Source: Gemmatimonadota bacterium
GTDB taxonomy: Bacteria; Gemmatimonadota; Gemmatimonadetes; Longimicrobiales; Gaopeijiaceae
Assembly (NCBI GenBank): GCA_022827345.1
Contig: JAJDTB010000007.1
Span: forward strand, 62,001 to 126,000
Direction: 5' to 3'
DNA length: 64,000 nucleotides
The position numbers were made by a program, and so were the translations under genes. A model generated the notes under the pieces. It ran no database searches. It was not told the DNA's origin and was given only the letters and a program-made list of their open reading frames with translations. How positions within the stretch are numbered: position 1 is the first letter of the stretch; every line of letters starts with the position of its first letter. Shown in pieces: positions 8,603 through 17,361 of the stretch.

Positions 8603-10717
8603 GTGTTGAGCAGATCTCCTGCCCTCAATGTCGTCCCCGGTCGCGCCGCCGCAGTCGCGGCAGTCCTTGTCGCTTCCATCCTTCTGTTGCCGAACCCGTC
8701 GCGCGCCCAGACGGAACCGGACACGGTTGAGTTGGCGCCGATCGTGGTGACGGTGCTGAGGTCGCCGGTGCGCCTGGACCGGCTGCCCTTCTCCGCCTCC
8801 GTCATGGCCGGCGCGGAGCTGGCCGAGGGCAACTCGGGCCTCTTCATCGAGGAGGCGCTGCACGGGCTTCCGGGAGTGCGCGTACAGAACCGGTACAACC
8901 CGGCGGTGGGCGAGCGCATCTCGATCCGCGGCTTCGGGGCGCGGTCCCAGTTCGGCGTACGCGGCATCAAGATCCTGGTCGACGGCATCCCGGCGACGCT
9001 GCCGGACGGGCAGACCACCCTCGACCACCTGGACATCGGCTCGCTGGGACGCGTCGAAGCGCTGCGGGGCCCGGCCGCGGCACTCTACGGCAACGGGGCC
9101 GGGGGTGTCCTGCTCTTCGAGAGCGCACCGGCCGGTGCCGGCAAGCGCCAGGAGGGCACGCTGGTTGCAGGTTCGGACGGGCTCTTGCGGCTGCAGGCCA
9201 CCTCGTCGGGAACGCTGGGAAGCGCCGCCTACCGCATCAGTGTCGCCCAGCACGATTTCGACGGCTTCCGCGACAACCCGACGGATTCAGGCGAGGACCC
9301 CTACAGCCAGGCCACGCGCAGAACGGTCAACCACGGGCTCACCATACCCACGTCAAACGGGACCCTCGCCCTGCAGCTGAGCGTTCTCGACCTCGAGGCG
9401 CTGAACGGCGGATCGCTCCCGGCGGAGCTCTTCGACGACGGCAGCAACGAGGCATGGGGATTCAACGTCCGCCGGCGCACGCGGAAGGACGTCAGGCAGG
9501 GCCAGGGCGGGATCAGCTGGCGCGGGGCCCTGGGCGGGATGGAAGGCACCTTTTCCGCGTACGGTGTCAGCCGCCAGCTGGACAACCCGATCCCGACCTC
9601 CGTGATCGATCTGGACAGGAAGGGCGGCGGGATCCGCGTGGCGCTCGGCAAGGCTTGGCAGACGGCGACCGGCCCGGCCCGGGTGGACTTCGGCGCCGAG
9701 GGCGAACTCCAGAGCGATGACCGCCAGAACTTCGGCAACGACGGCGGCGAAAGGACAGCCCTGACGCTGGACCAGCAGGAGCGCGTTCGCGCGGCGGCCC
9801 TCTTCGGGCAGTTCCAGCTGCCCCTCGCCAGCCGCCTCAACGTTGTCGGGGCACTCCGGTTCGACCACTTCAACTTCCGCGCCGACGACCGCTTCACCGC
9901 CGCGGGCAACCCCGACGACTCCGGAAGCCGGGCCATGGCAGGACTGAGTCCGTCGCTCGGCCTCCACATCGACCTCGGCGACCACGGCCTCTTCGCCTCC
10001 CTCGCCCGCTCCTTCGAGACCCCGACGACCACCGAACTCGCCAACCAGCCCGACCGGGCGGGTGGCTTCAACCCCGGACTCGATCCGCAGCGAGGCTGGA
10101 CCGCGGAGGGCGGGCTTCGCGGTGAGCTGGGCGGGGGCGCCGCCTACGACCTGGCCGCATTCTCCTCCAGCCTCTCCAACCAGCTGGTGCCGTTCGAGGT
10201 TCCGAGCGCGCCCGGACGCCGCTTCTACCGCAACGCGGGCCGGTCGCGGGTACGCGGCTTCGAGGCCTCCCTGCGCGCGGCGCTGTCGTCGGTGCTGAGC
10301 GCCCGCTTCGCCTACGGCTACGTCGACGCACGCTTCACCGAATTCACCGTCGGCGGCAACGACTACGCCGACAACCGCGTCCCGGGAATCGCGCCACACC
10401 GGCTCGAGACCGGGCTGCGGGCGGCCCGGGGGCCCTGGTTCGGCGAACTGCGCGTGGAGGTGCGCGACGCCGTCCCGGCCAACGATTCCAACGAGGCGAG
10501 CGCGGACGGCTTCACCCTTGTCGGGCTCCGCTTCGGTGCCACCGAAGTGGGCTCCGGGAGCCTGCGGCTGTCCCCCTTCGCCGGAATCACCAACCTGACC
10601 AATGTGCGCTACGCGTCGTCGGTCGTGGTGAACGCCTTCGGCGGCAGGTTTTTCGAGCCCGGGCCGGATCGGGGCGGATACGTGGGAATGTCCATCATCT
10701 GGGATCGGGGCCGGTAG
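8603..10717 (+). CDS. TonB-dependent outer-membrane receptor
   Basis: About 704 residues: signal peptide (VAAVLVASILLLPNPSRAQ), a TonB-box-like ELAPIVVTVLRSP, a plug domain (SIRGFGARSQFGVRGIKILV, then RVEALRGPAAALYGNGAGG) and a 22-strand-type barrel ending in an aromatic-rich C-terminus with FAGITNLTNVRY. It moves a ligand through the outer membrane using TonB energy; the ligand cannot be read from sequence. The start is uncertain: AGGAG at 8595-8599 is 3 bases from GTG 8603 and 6 from the next codon TTG 8606, so either could be used; the track's 8552 start lacks a ribosome site. It follows the two surface-protein paralogs by about 70 bp in the same direction. The divergent S9 peptidase suggests peptide substrates, which is inference. 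Confidence 0.93.
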   Translation: MLSRSPALNVVPGRAAAVAAVLVASILLLPNPSRAQTEPDTVELAPIVVTVLRSPVRLDRLPFSASVMAGAELAEGNSGLFIEEALHGLPGVRVQNRYNPAVGERISIRGFGARSQFGVRGIKILVDGIPATLPDGQTTLDHLDIGSLGRVEALRGPAAALYGNGAGGVLLFESAPAGAGKRQEGTLVAGSDGLLRLQATSSGTLGSAAYRISVAQHDFDGFRDNPTDSGEDPYSQATRRTVNHGLTIPTSNGTLALQLSVLDLEALNGGSLPAELFDDGSNEAWGFNVRRRTRKDVRQGQGGISWRGALGGMEGTFSAYGVSRQLDNPIPTSVIDLDRKGGGIRVALGKAWQTATGPARVDFGAEGELQSDDRQNFGNDGGERTALTLDQQERVRAAALFGQFQLPLASRLNVVGALRFDHFNFRADDRFTAAGNPDDSGSRAMAGLSPSLGLHIDLGDHGLFASLARSFETPTTTELANQPDRAGGFNPGLDPQRGWTAEGGLRGELGGGAAYDLAAFSSSLSNQLVPFEVPSAPGRRFYRNAGRSRVRGFEASLRAALSSVLSARFAYGYVDARFTEFTVGGNDYADNRVPGIAPHRLETGLRAARGPWFGELRVEVRDAVPANDSNEASADGFTLVGLRFGATEVGSGSLRLSPFAGITNLTNVRYASSVVVNAFGGRFFEPGPDRGGYVGMSIIWDRGR

Positions 10718-10745
10718 GAGCGTCGGCGGGTGAAATGGCCGAACA

Positions 10746-10783
10746 TGTAATGCACACATTACCTTTGTAAAGTAAACATTACA
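10746..10783. promoter_or_regulatory. paired 18-bp dyads, site A of a recurrent element
   Basis: Two dyads of the form TGTAAWG-N4-CWTTACA start 20 bp apart: TGTAATG-CACA-CATTAC at 10746-10763 (last base mismatched) and TGTAAAG-TAAA-CATTACA at 10766-10783. The element is an AT-rich island between the convergent ends of the TonB receptor and the glycosidase gene. The same paired arrangement recurs at 37128 and 46785. It looks like an operator for a dimeric regulator bound on one face of the helix, or part of a small repeat family; no cognate protein is identified. Confidence 0.6.
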
Positions 10784-10822
10784 TTCGATCGGGCGGATAT
10801 CCCAGGCGCCCACCGGTTGAGG

Positions 10823-11764
10823 CTACGACAAGCATCCCGCCGCGTTCTCGACCAGCCACAGGCCGTTCCCCACCGGACGCTCGCCCTCGGCATCCGAGGG
10901 GCTGCTGACCACCCGTTCCCCCAGCAACATCGCCGACGAGCCGCCGCCATCCAGGTTGAGGGCCTCGTCGGCGCCCAGCCACAGGAACAGACTGGCGAGC
11001 TCCGGGAGCGACATTCCCGCCGAGCGCGGGGCCTGGCGGCCATCGACCACCACGAGCCACAGCATCCGTCTCTCGTTGTCGAATCCGACCGCGGTGCGGG
11101 GATGGCGCGCGGCGGCGAAGGCCGGCCCCGCAGTGACCCCCAGATCGCCGACGACGAGACCTCGGTCGAGCAGTTCCGGATACCCCCCCACAACCCCCGT
11201 CTCGTCACTGCCCTGCCCCGGCGCGATCGTGTCGGGGCCGAAAGCCATGTGTTCCCCGGCCCGCTCGGGCACCCCGATCCACGGAATCCGGTCCGGGCCC
11301 CAGGCAAAGGCGGGACGAGTCGAGAAGCGGCTCGTGGTCTCCGTGACCTCCGCGCCCAGCGGGTCGCCGTTGTCCAGGCGGAAGAAGTCGCCGTTCACAC
11401 CGGCGAGCGGCACGGAGGGCGCGCCGGGAACCATCTGCGTGAGTGGAGCGCGCACCCTCCCGGTCCCGGCCTCGTTCATCGCGGGCACGACCACGAGATC
11501 CAGTTCGCACCGATCGATCTCCGCCGAAACCAGGTGGATGGCCCAGGGACCGCGCGCGGACCAGGCGAAGCGGTACAACACGCCGTCACCCAGTGCTTGC
11601 TCGCGAAGTGAATCCGGGGCGAGTTCAGCAAGCGCAGTGGACGGGAGCGGCGGCCATGCCGTCCCGCCCTGTTCCGACACCTCGCAGCCTGGCAGCAGCA
11701 GGGCGACAACCGTCACGGCGATTCCCTGTACTGCACGGGATCCCGTCCGCCTCCGGTTGATCAT
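10823..11764 (-). CDS. phosphodiester glycosidase (NAGPA/DUF2233) family lipoprotein
   Basis: A 313-residue lipoprotein: VTVVALLLPGC supplies the lipobox. The NAGPA-type domain is recognised by VPLAGVNGDFFRLDNGDP, PRTAVGFDNERRMLWLVVVD and the signature LFLWLGADEALNLDGGGSS. The family removes phosphodiester-linked sugar caps, for instance GlcNAc-1-phosphodiester in the animal enzyme; bacterial members act on cell-wall or extracellular glycans, and the substrate here is unknown. The ATG at 11764 has GGAGGAGG seven bases upstream, better than the GTG at 11770 in the track. It is transcribed alone, convergent with the TonB receptor and divergent from the small barrel gene. Confidence 0.88.
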   Translation of the reverse strand: MINRRRTGSRAVQGIAVTVVALLLPGCEVSEQGGTAWPPLPSTALAELAPDSLREQALGDGVLYRFAWSARGPWAIHLVSAEIDRCELDLVVVPAMNEAGTGRVRAPLTQMVPGAPSVPLAGVNGDFFRLDNGDPLGAEVTETTSRFSTRPAFAWGPDRIPWIGVPERAGEHMAFGPDTIAPGQGSDETGVVGGYPELLDRGLVVGDLGVTAGPAFAAARHPRTAVGFDNERRMLWLVVVDGRQAPRSAGMSLPELASLFLWLGADEALNLDGGGSSAMLLGERVVSSPSDAEGERPVGNGLWLVENAAGCLS

Positions 11765-11884
11765 CTCCACACCTCCTCCAAAGAGGTTGCATGCGCCCGC
11801 CGCGGATCAATGTCGCCGCAGACCCCACCGCGTCAAGCCGCGGGCCGGAAACGCGAAGCGCTGGTACCGTGCGCCGGCATCGGG

Positions 11885-11890
11885 TATACT
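11885..11890 (+). promoter_or_regulatory. -10 element TATACT placed for a leaderless transcript
   Basis: TATACT, a near-consensus -10 hexamer preceded by GGG, ends only 8 bp before the ATG at 11899. Transcription would then start about at the start codon. No Shine-Dalgarno lies between them (CCCCCGCC), so a leaderless mRNA is the simplest reading. The -35 region is weak. Confidence 0.45.
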
Positions 11891-11898
11891 CCCCCGCC

Positions 11899-12417
11899 AT
11901 GTCGTTCGTTGCCAACACCGCGTTGCCTGCCCTGCGGCGCAGCTTCCGCGTGCTGTGCCTCTGCATCGCGCTGGGCGCACTCACCGGAGCCGAAGCCGCG
12001 TCCGCGCAGTATCGGTTCGGCATCGCATTCGGCGGGGCCGGAATGGTCGGCGTGCTCGCCGAGTACCGATGGGAGCACCGGGGGCTCGAGCTGCAGGCTG
12101 GAACCTGGCGCTTTCGGGACCTGAGCCTTTCGCTGACCGGCAAGCAGTATGTCGGATCGTACGCCGTCGCGCCGTACGCCGGCGTCGGGCTTTGGGGGAT
12201 CGTGGCCGGGGCCGAAGCGGGGACCGGCTACGGCCTGATCGCGCGCTTCCCCATCGGACTGGAATGGAGTTTCGTGTCACGCCACGCGGTCGGCGCCGCC
12301 GTCTACCTCAATCGGGCACTGGCAGTCAAGCGCCCCGACCCGGAAGACCTGCGCCCCCCGCGCGGAGCCCTGATCCCGCTCCCCGAACTCAGCTACCGCT
12401 GGCAGCCCCGGAACTGA
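11899..12417 (+). CDS. small secreted outer-membrane beta-barrel-like protein
   Basis: A 172-residue protein with a signal peptide (FRVLCLCIALGALTGAEAASA) and alternating hydrophobic, glycine- and aromatic-rich strands (YRFGIAFGGAGMVGVLAEYR, YAVAPYAGVGLWG, GYGLIARFPIGLEW) typical of an 8-stranded barrel. No specific family is recognised. The ATG at 11899 is chosen because it begins the signal peptide; the ORF-track start is 36 codons earlier and lacks sense. There is no Shine-Dalgarno, but a -10 element sits just upstream, suggesting leaderless expression. Its last 29 bases overlap antisense with the end of thrC. Confidence 0.65.
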   Translation: MSFVANTALPALRRSFRVLCLCIALGALTGAEAASAQYRFGIAFGGAGMVGVLAEYRWEHRGLELQAGTWRFRDLSLSLTGKQYVGSYAVAPYAGVGLWGIVAGAEAGTGYGLIARFPIGLEWSFVSRHAVGAAVYLNRALAVKRPDPEDLRPPRGALIPLPELSYRWQPRN

Positions 12418-13600
12418 CCGGCTCCATCCCGACGTACTTGAGACCGCTGCCGGTATTGAAGAGGACGACCTCGTCCCCGGCCCCGATCAGTCCCATGTCC
12501 ATCAGCCTGGGCACGGCCGCGGCCGTCGCCCCACCCTCGGGCGCGCCGAAAATCCCCGTCGCCGCCCCCATCCGGTCCACCCACTCCTGCATCTCGGTGT
12601 CGGGCACCGCCACCGCCCCGCCCCCCGACTCGCGGATCCCGCGCAGAATCAGGAAATCGCCCACGGCTCCCGGCACGCGCAGCCCCGCGGCGTAGGTGAC
12701 CGCGTCCTCCCACATCCCCGCATCCTCCCAGCCCTTCTCCCACGCCCTCACCATCGGCGCGCACCCCGTGGACTGCACACAGAACATCCTCGGCCGCTCC
12801 GACCCGATCCACCCCAGCTCCTCCATCTCCGCGAACGCCTTCCACATCCCGATCAGGCCCGTGCCGCCGCCCGTCGGGTACACGATCGCGTCGGGAAGGC
12901 GACCGCCCAGCTGCTCGAAGAGCTCGTACCCCATCGTCTTCTTGCCTTCGACCCGGTAGGGCTCCTTGAGGGTGGAGAGGTCCCACCAGCCGTCCTCGTC
13001 GCAGCGCTGCCGCACGATCCGGCCGCAGTCGCTGATCAGTCCGTCCAGCAGCTGCAGGTCGGCCCCCAGCGCCCGGATCTCCGCGAGGATCGGCACGGGC
13101 GTGTCCTCCGGCACCACGACGTGCACGGGCAGCCCCGCGGCAGCCCCGTACGCGGCACTGGACCCCGCGGCGTTCCCGGCCGAGGGGATCGCGAGCTCCC
13201 GCGCGCCCAGCTCATACGCCCGCGAGACGGCCATGCACAGCCCCCTGTCCTTGAAGGAACCGGTGGGGTTCTGGCCCTCGTCCTTGATCCAAAGGCGGCG
13301 CACGCCCAGGGTGCGCGCGAACCGCGGCGAGGACACCAGGGGGGTGAAGCCCTCTCCCAGCGTGACGCGGAAGTTCGGGTCCCGCACCGGCAGAACCTCC
13401 GCGTATCGCCAGAGCGATGGGGTCCGCCCTGCCACGGCTTCCGGAGTGAACCGCCCCTTCAGCGCGTCCAGGTCGTAGCGGGCAAAAAGCGGCTTGCCGG
13501 CGGGCGAAAGTCCGATCAGCTGTTCGGACTCGAAGGTCTCCCCGGTCGCGGTGCACTCCAGGAAGGCCGCGCCGGGGAGGTGGGGGGAAGTCGAAGTCAT
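12389..13600 (-). CDS. thrC: threonine synthase
   Basis: A 403-residue PLP enzyme of the tryptophan-synthase-beta fold that converts O-phosphohomoserine to threonine. Lys117 in NPTGSFKDRG is the Schiff-base lysine. IPSAGNAAGSSAAYGAAAG and the phosphate-loop-like YPTGGGTGLIGMWKAF are conserved, and the N-terminus (FLECTATGETFE) matches the long cytoplasmic form. The track extends the ORF to 13816, but the ATG at 13600 begins the conserved N-terminus. No other threonine-pathway gene is nearby. It is divergent from an ECF sigma operon and its 3' end overlaps the barrel gene by 29 bp on the other strand. Confidence 0.93.
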   Translation of the reverse strand: MTSTSPHLPGAAFLECTATGETFESEQLIGLSPAGKPLFARYDLDALKGRFTPEAVAGRTPSLWRYAEVLPVRDPNFRVTLGEGFTPLVSSPRFARTLGVRRLWIKDEGQNPTGSFKDRGLCMAVSRAYELGARELAIPSAGNAAGSSAAYGAAAGLPVHVVVPEDTPVPILAEIRALGADLQLLDGLISDCGRIVRQRCDEDGWWDLSTLKEPYRVEGKKTMGYELFEQLGGRLPDAIVYPTGGGTGLIGMWKAFAEMEELGWIGSERPRMFCVQSTGCAPMVRAWEKGWEDAGMWEDAVTYAAGLRVPGAVGDFLILRGIRESGGGAVAVPDTEMQEWVDRMGAATGIFGAPEGGATAAAVPRLMDMGLIGAGDEVVLFNTGSGLKYVGMEPVSSGAASGS

Positions 13601-13652
13601 GCCGTTCTCTCGGGAAGCAGGTGCGGGTTGAAGGAATCGAGGTCGCGAGGCA

Positions 13653-13699
13653 ACCTTTGTTCGGGGGTCGCGCGTCACAGTCACGACCGCAACAAAGGT
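13653..13699. promoter_or_regulatory. two-part dyad in the thrC/ECF-sigma divergent promoter region
   Basis: ACCTTTGTT (13653-13661) and AACAAAGGT (13691-13699) are perfect inverse complements. Inside them GGTCG (13666) and CGACC (13684) form a second concentric pair around about 13677. The element lies midway between two divergent start codons. It could be an operator for both genes or a cruciform/hairpin in a leader. Confidence 0.5.
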
Positions 13700-13750
13700 A
13701 ATGCGCCACGACTCGCGCGGGGCCAACGTGGAATCGTCCGTGGAAAGAGC

Positions 13751-14356
13751 ATGGAGTGGGCCGCGGTGAGGTATCCGCCGAGCGACGCAACCGGATCCGG
13801 AGACATGGAAGCCCAATTGATTCGCCGAGCGTGCGAGGGAGACGGTAGAGCCGTCCGCGCTCTGTACGACCGGTACTCACCGAGGGTGTTCGCAGTGGTG
13901 CGGCGCATCGCCGGTGACGATGATCTGGCGCAGGACTACGCGCAGGAAGCGTGGATCCGTGCCATTCGGGCGCTCCCCACATTTCGGGGCGACGCCCGTT
14001 TTTCCACCTGGCTGCACAGGATCGCGGTGAATTCGGCCCTGCAAGCCGTCAGGAAGGCCAAAACCCGGAAGACGAGGGAGGTCGCGATGCCCGACGAGGT
14101 CGCCGTGGCGCCTCGAATGGGCGACGCGCTCCTGGAGCGCAAGCTGGAAGAGGCGCTCGACCTCCTCCCCGAGGGGATGCGGAAAGTGTTGCTCCTCCAC
14201 GACGTGGAAGGCTACACGCACGAAGAAATCGGAGCCGCCCTGGGCGTGACCTCGGGCACCTCCAAATCACAGCTGTTCAAGGCGCGCGCGAAGATGCGCC
14301 GCATGCTGCGTGGAATCGAACCCAGTCCGAGGGAAGTCGAAGCATGGAGCGTTTGA
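13751..14356 (+). CDS. RNA polymerase ECF-family sigma factor
   Basis: About 201 residues. Region 2 is visible in ALYDRYSPRVFAVVRRIAGD with DDLAQDYAQEAWIRAIRAL and FSTWLHRIAVNSAL. Region 4 is LPEGMRKVLLLHDVEGYTHE followed by EIGAALGVTSGTSKSQLFKA, a helix-turn-helix that reads the -35 element. It redirects RNA polymerase to an envelope or stress regulon. The ATG at 13751 follows GGAAAGAG; an alternative ATG at 13805 has its GGAG too close. It heads a three-gene operon: the next gene, a predicted membrane anti-sigma, starts 13 bases before this stop codon. Confidence 0.93.
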   Translation: MEWAAVRYPPSDATGSGDMEAQLIRRACEGDGRAVRALYDRYSPRVFAVVRRIAGDDDLAQDYAQEAWIRAIRALPTFRGDARFSTWLHRIAVNSALQAVRKAKTRKTREVAMPDEVAVAPRMGDALLERKLEEALDLLPEGMRKVLLLHDVEGYTHEEIGAALGVTSGTSKSQLFKARAKMRRMLRGIEPSPREVEAWSV

Positions 14357-15015
14357 AACTCGAAGATCTGGCGCGGTTGGTCGATGAGCAGCCGACTGCG
14401 AAAGAACAGGCGATTCTCGACCGGGACCCGGGACTCCGGCGAGAACTCGAAGCAATGCGTGCCCAGACCCGGGAATTGCAGCACCTCCCCGCGATCCTGC
14501 CGCCCCCCGGCGGGTGGCACGAACTCGAGCAGGAGCTGGTGACGACCGGCCTGATCCGCGGTCATGCACCGGTAGCCGGGATGTGGCGAAAGTGGCTGCA
14601 GGTGGCGGCCGCCTTCGTGCTCTTCATCGGCGGGACCACCTTCGGCTGGGTCACCGCCAACGGGACCGGCCTCGGCGACGGGCTCGACCAGCAGGCGTCG
14701 GCGGGCTCGGATCCTTCCGGGGCCGGAGTGGCCTCGCCGGCGTCCCTCGAAGACGCCCGCACGGCGGTCGAGGCCGCCGAGAGCGAGTGGAGGCGTGCGT
14801 TCGGGGAGTATCAGCAGCTCTTCTACGCCGAGAATGGGCAGCAGCCCCGCCGCGACCCGGTTGCGCGGCTGGCCGGGATCGAGGCGCTGGTGGCGGCGGG
14901 TGAGGCCGCCGTCCAGGAAGCTCCCGATGACGAATTCCTGAACCTCTTCTACGTCAACACGCTGATGGAGCGGCAGCAGACGCTGAGCCAGATCAGCCTG
15001 GACGCCTGGCATTGA
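14344..15015 (+). CDS. putative anti-sigma factor, single-pass membrane protein
   Basis: A 223-residue protein overlapping the sigma gene by 13 bases. Residues 1-60 are charged and helical (LEDLARLVDEQPTAKEQAIL), as expected of a cytoplasmic sigma-binding domain, but without the zinc HxxxCxxC motif. One membrane segment (WLQVAAAFVLFIGGTTFGWV) is followed by a periplasmic part rich in alanine and glutamate that ends in a predicted helix bundle (EAAESEWRRAFGEYQQLFYA). The anti-sigma role is inferred from topology and the overlap with the sigma gene, not from sequence homology. Confidence 0.65.
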   Translation: MERLKLEDLARLVDEQPTAKEQAILDRDPGLRRELEAMRAQTRELQHLPAILPPPGGWHELEQELVTTGLIRGHAPVAGMWRKWLQVAAAFVLFIGGTTFGWVTANGTGLGDGLDQQASAGSDPSGAGVASPASLEDARTAVEAAESEWRRAFGEYQQLFYAENGQQPRRDPVARLAGIEALVAAGEAAVQEAPDDEFLNLFYVNTLMERQQTLSQISLDAWH

Positions 15016-16124
15016 TGAACAGCACACTGCGTCCGCTCGCCCTGGTCGCCGCGCTGGGGACGGGGCTGCCAGGCCCTGCCTATGCACAGGATTCCTTCGG
15101 CGGCGGGCCGCCGCGCGCGTGGATCGGCATCCTCACCCAAACGGCCACGCTGCCCGAGGGTGGCGACCCGGTCGCGGCGCTGGTCACGAACGTCTTCGTG
15201 AACGGTCCGGCGCACCGCGGGGGCGTCCTGCCCGGAGACCTGGTCGTCGCCGTCAATGGGACTCCGCTCGCGGCCTACGACAACTGGTTGAACATGTTGG
15301 CCGGGCTGGAGCCGGGTCGGCCCATGCAGGTAGGGCTGTTGAGACGCGGCGAGGAGATGGAAGTGACCATCATCGCCGACAGGCGGCCCGTGATGCTCGG
15401 CTCACCGTTCGACCTGGCCCGTCTGGACACGATCCAGGCCAGGGTGTCGAAGACCTTCGACTCCATCATGCAGATGTTCGGGACGCAGCCGAGCGATTCG
15501 GTCGTGCTGGATTTCACGAGCACCGGTGACCGCCTGCTCCAGTGGGAAGCGCGAGTGCAGGTGAGTTGGCAGCAGACGGCTGCGCGCCAGGCCGCAGAAC
15601 CCGAAGCCGCGCTGCGGAGGACGGAGGACGGGACGGAATCCGTGGAGGAGCGGCGGGCCAACCTGGAGGTCGCCCGCGAGGAAGCCGAATTGCGCGTGGT
15701 CGCCGAACAGGGCTCCGACCCGCTGACCGCTGGCGGCGGCGGCGAGCTGCGACTCACGGTGGAGACCCTGAGCGCTTCGAGCGCGCCGACGCCGATGTCC
15801 TTCGTCATCGAGCGCCCGGTGGTGCTGGGCGGTGCCCAGGTGCTGCCGTTGACCAGCGAACTTGGCCGCGCCTTCGACGTCGACGCGGGAGTCCTCGTGA
15901 CCGACGTGGTGGGTCAGAGCGCAGCCGCACGGGCGGGTTTCCGCGCGGGCGACGTGATCGTGGCGGTGGCCGGAGGAGCGGTCGCGTCGCTCGTTCAGCT
16001 CCGCGCGGCGCTCGCGACAACGGAACTGCCCACGGTGATTACCGTCGTACGCCGCGGCGGCGTTGTGGAACTCGTCTACCCGCCGCCGCGCCAGGGCGGA
16101 AGAGGCCCGATCGGTTCCGAATAG
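15015..16124 (+). CDS. periplasmic protein with two PDZ domains
   Basis: A 369-residue protein with a signal peptide ending PGPAYAQ. PDZ 1 (about residues 30-120) shows ALVTNVFVNGPAHRGGVLPG and DLVVAVNGTPL. PDZ 2 (about 275-355) shows VLVTDVVGQSAAARAGFRAG and DVIVAVAGGAV. Between them is a coiled, Glu/Arg-rich segment (VEERRANLEVAREEAELRVV). There is no protease catalytic triad, so it is not a DegP/S enzyme. The ATG overlaps the anti-sigma stop (TGATG). Because PDZ domains bind C-termini of misfolded envelope proteins, a sensor role that releases the anti-sigma is a reasonable inference. Confidence 0.82.
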   Translation: MNSTLRPLALVAALGTGLPGPAYAQDSFGGGPPRAWIGILTQTATLPEGGDPVAALVTNVFVNGPAHRGGVLPGDLVVAVNGTPLAAYDNWLNMLAGLEPGRPMQVGLLRRGEEMEVTIIADRRPVMLGSPFDLARLDTIQARVSKTFDSIMQMFGTQPSDSVVLDFTSTGDRLLQWEARVQVSWQQTAARQAAEPEAALRRTEDGTESVEERRANLEVAREEAELRVVAEQGSDPLTAGGGGELRLTVETLSASSAPTPMSFVIERPVVLGGAQVLPLTSELGRAFDVDAGVLVTDVVGQSAAARAGFRAGDVIVAVAGGAVASLVQLRAALATTELPTVITVVRRGGVVELVYPPPRQGGRGPIGSE

Positions 16125-16132
16125 CCGTCGCC

Positions 16133-17347
<1,215 letters not shown>

Positions 17348-17361
17348 GGGTCTTTCCCCGG

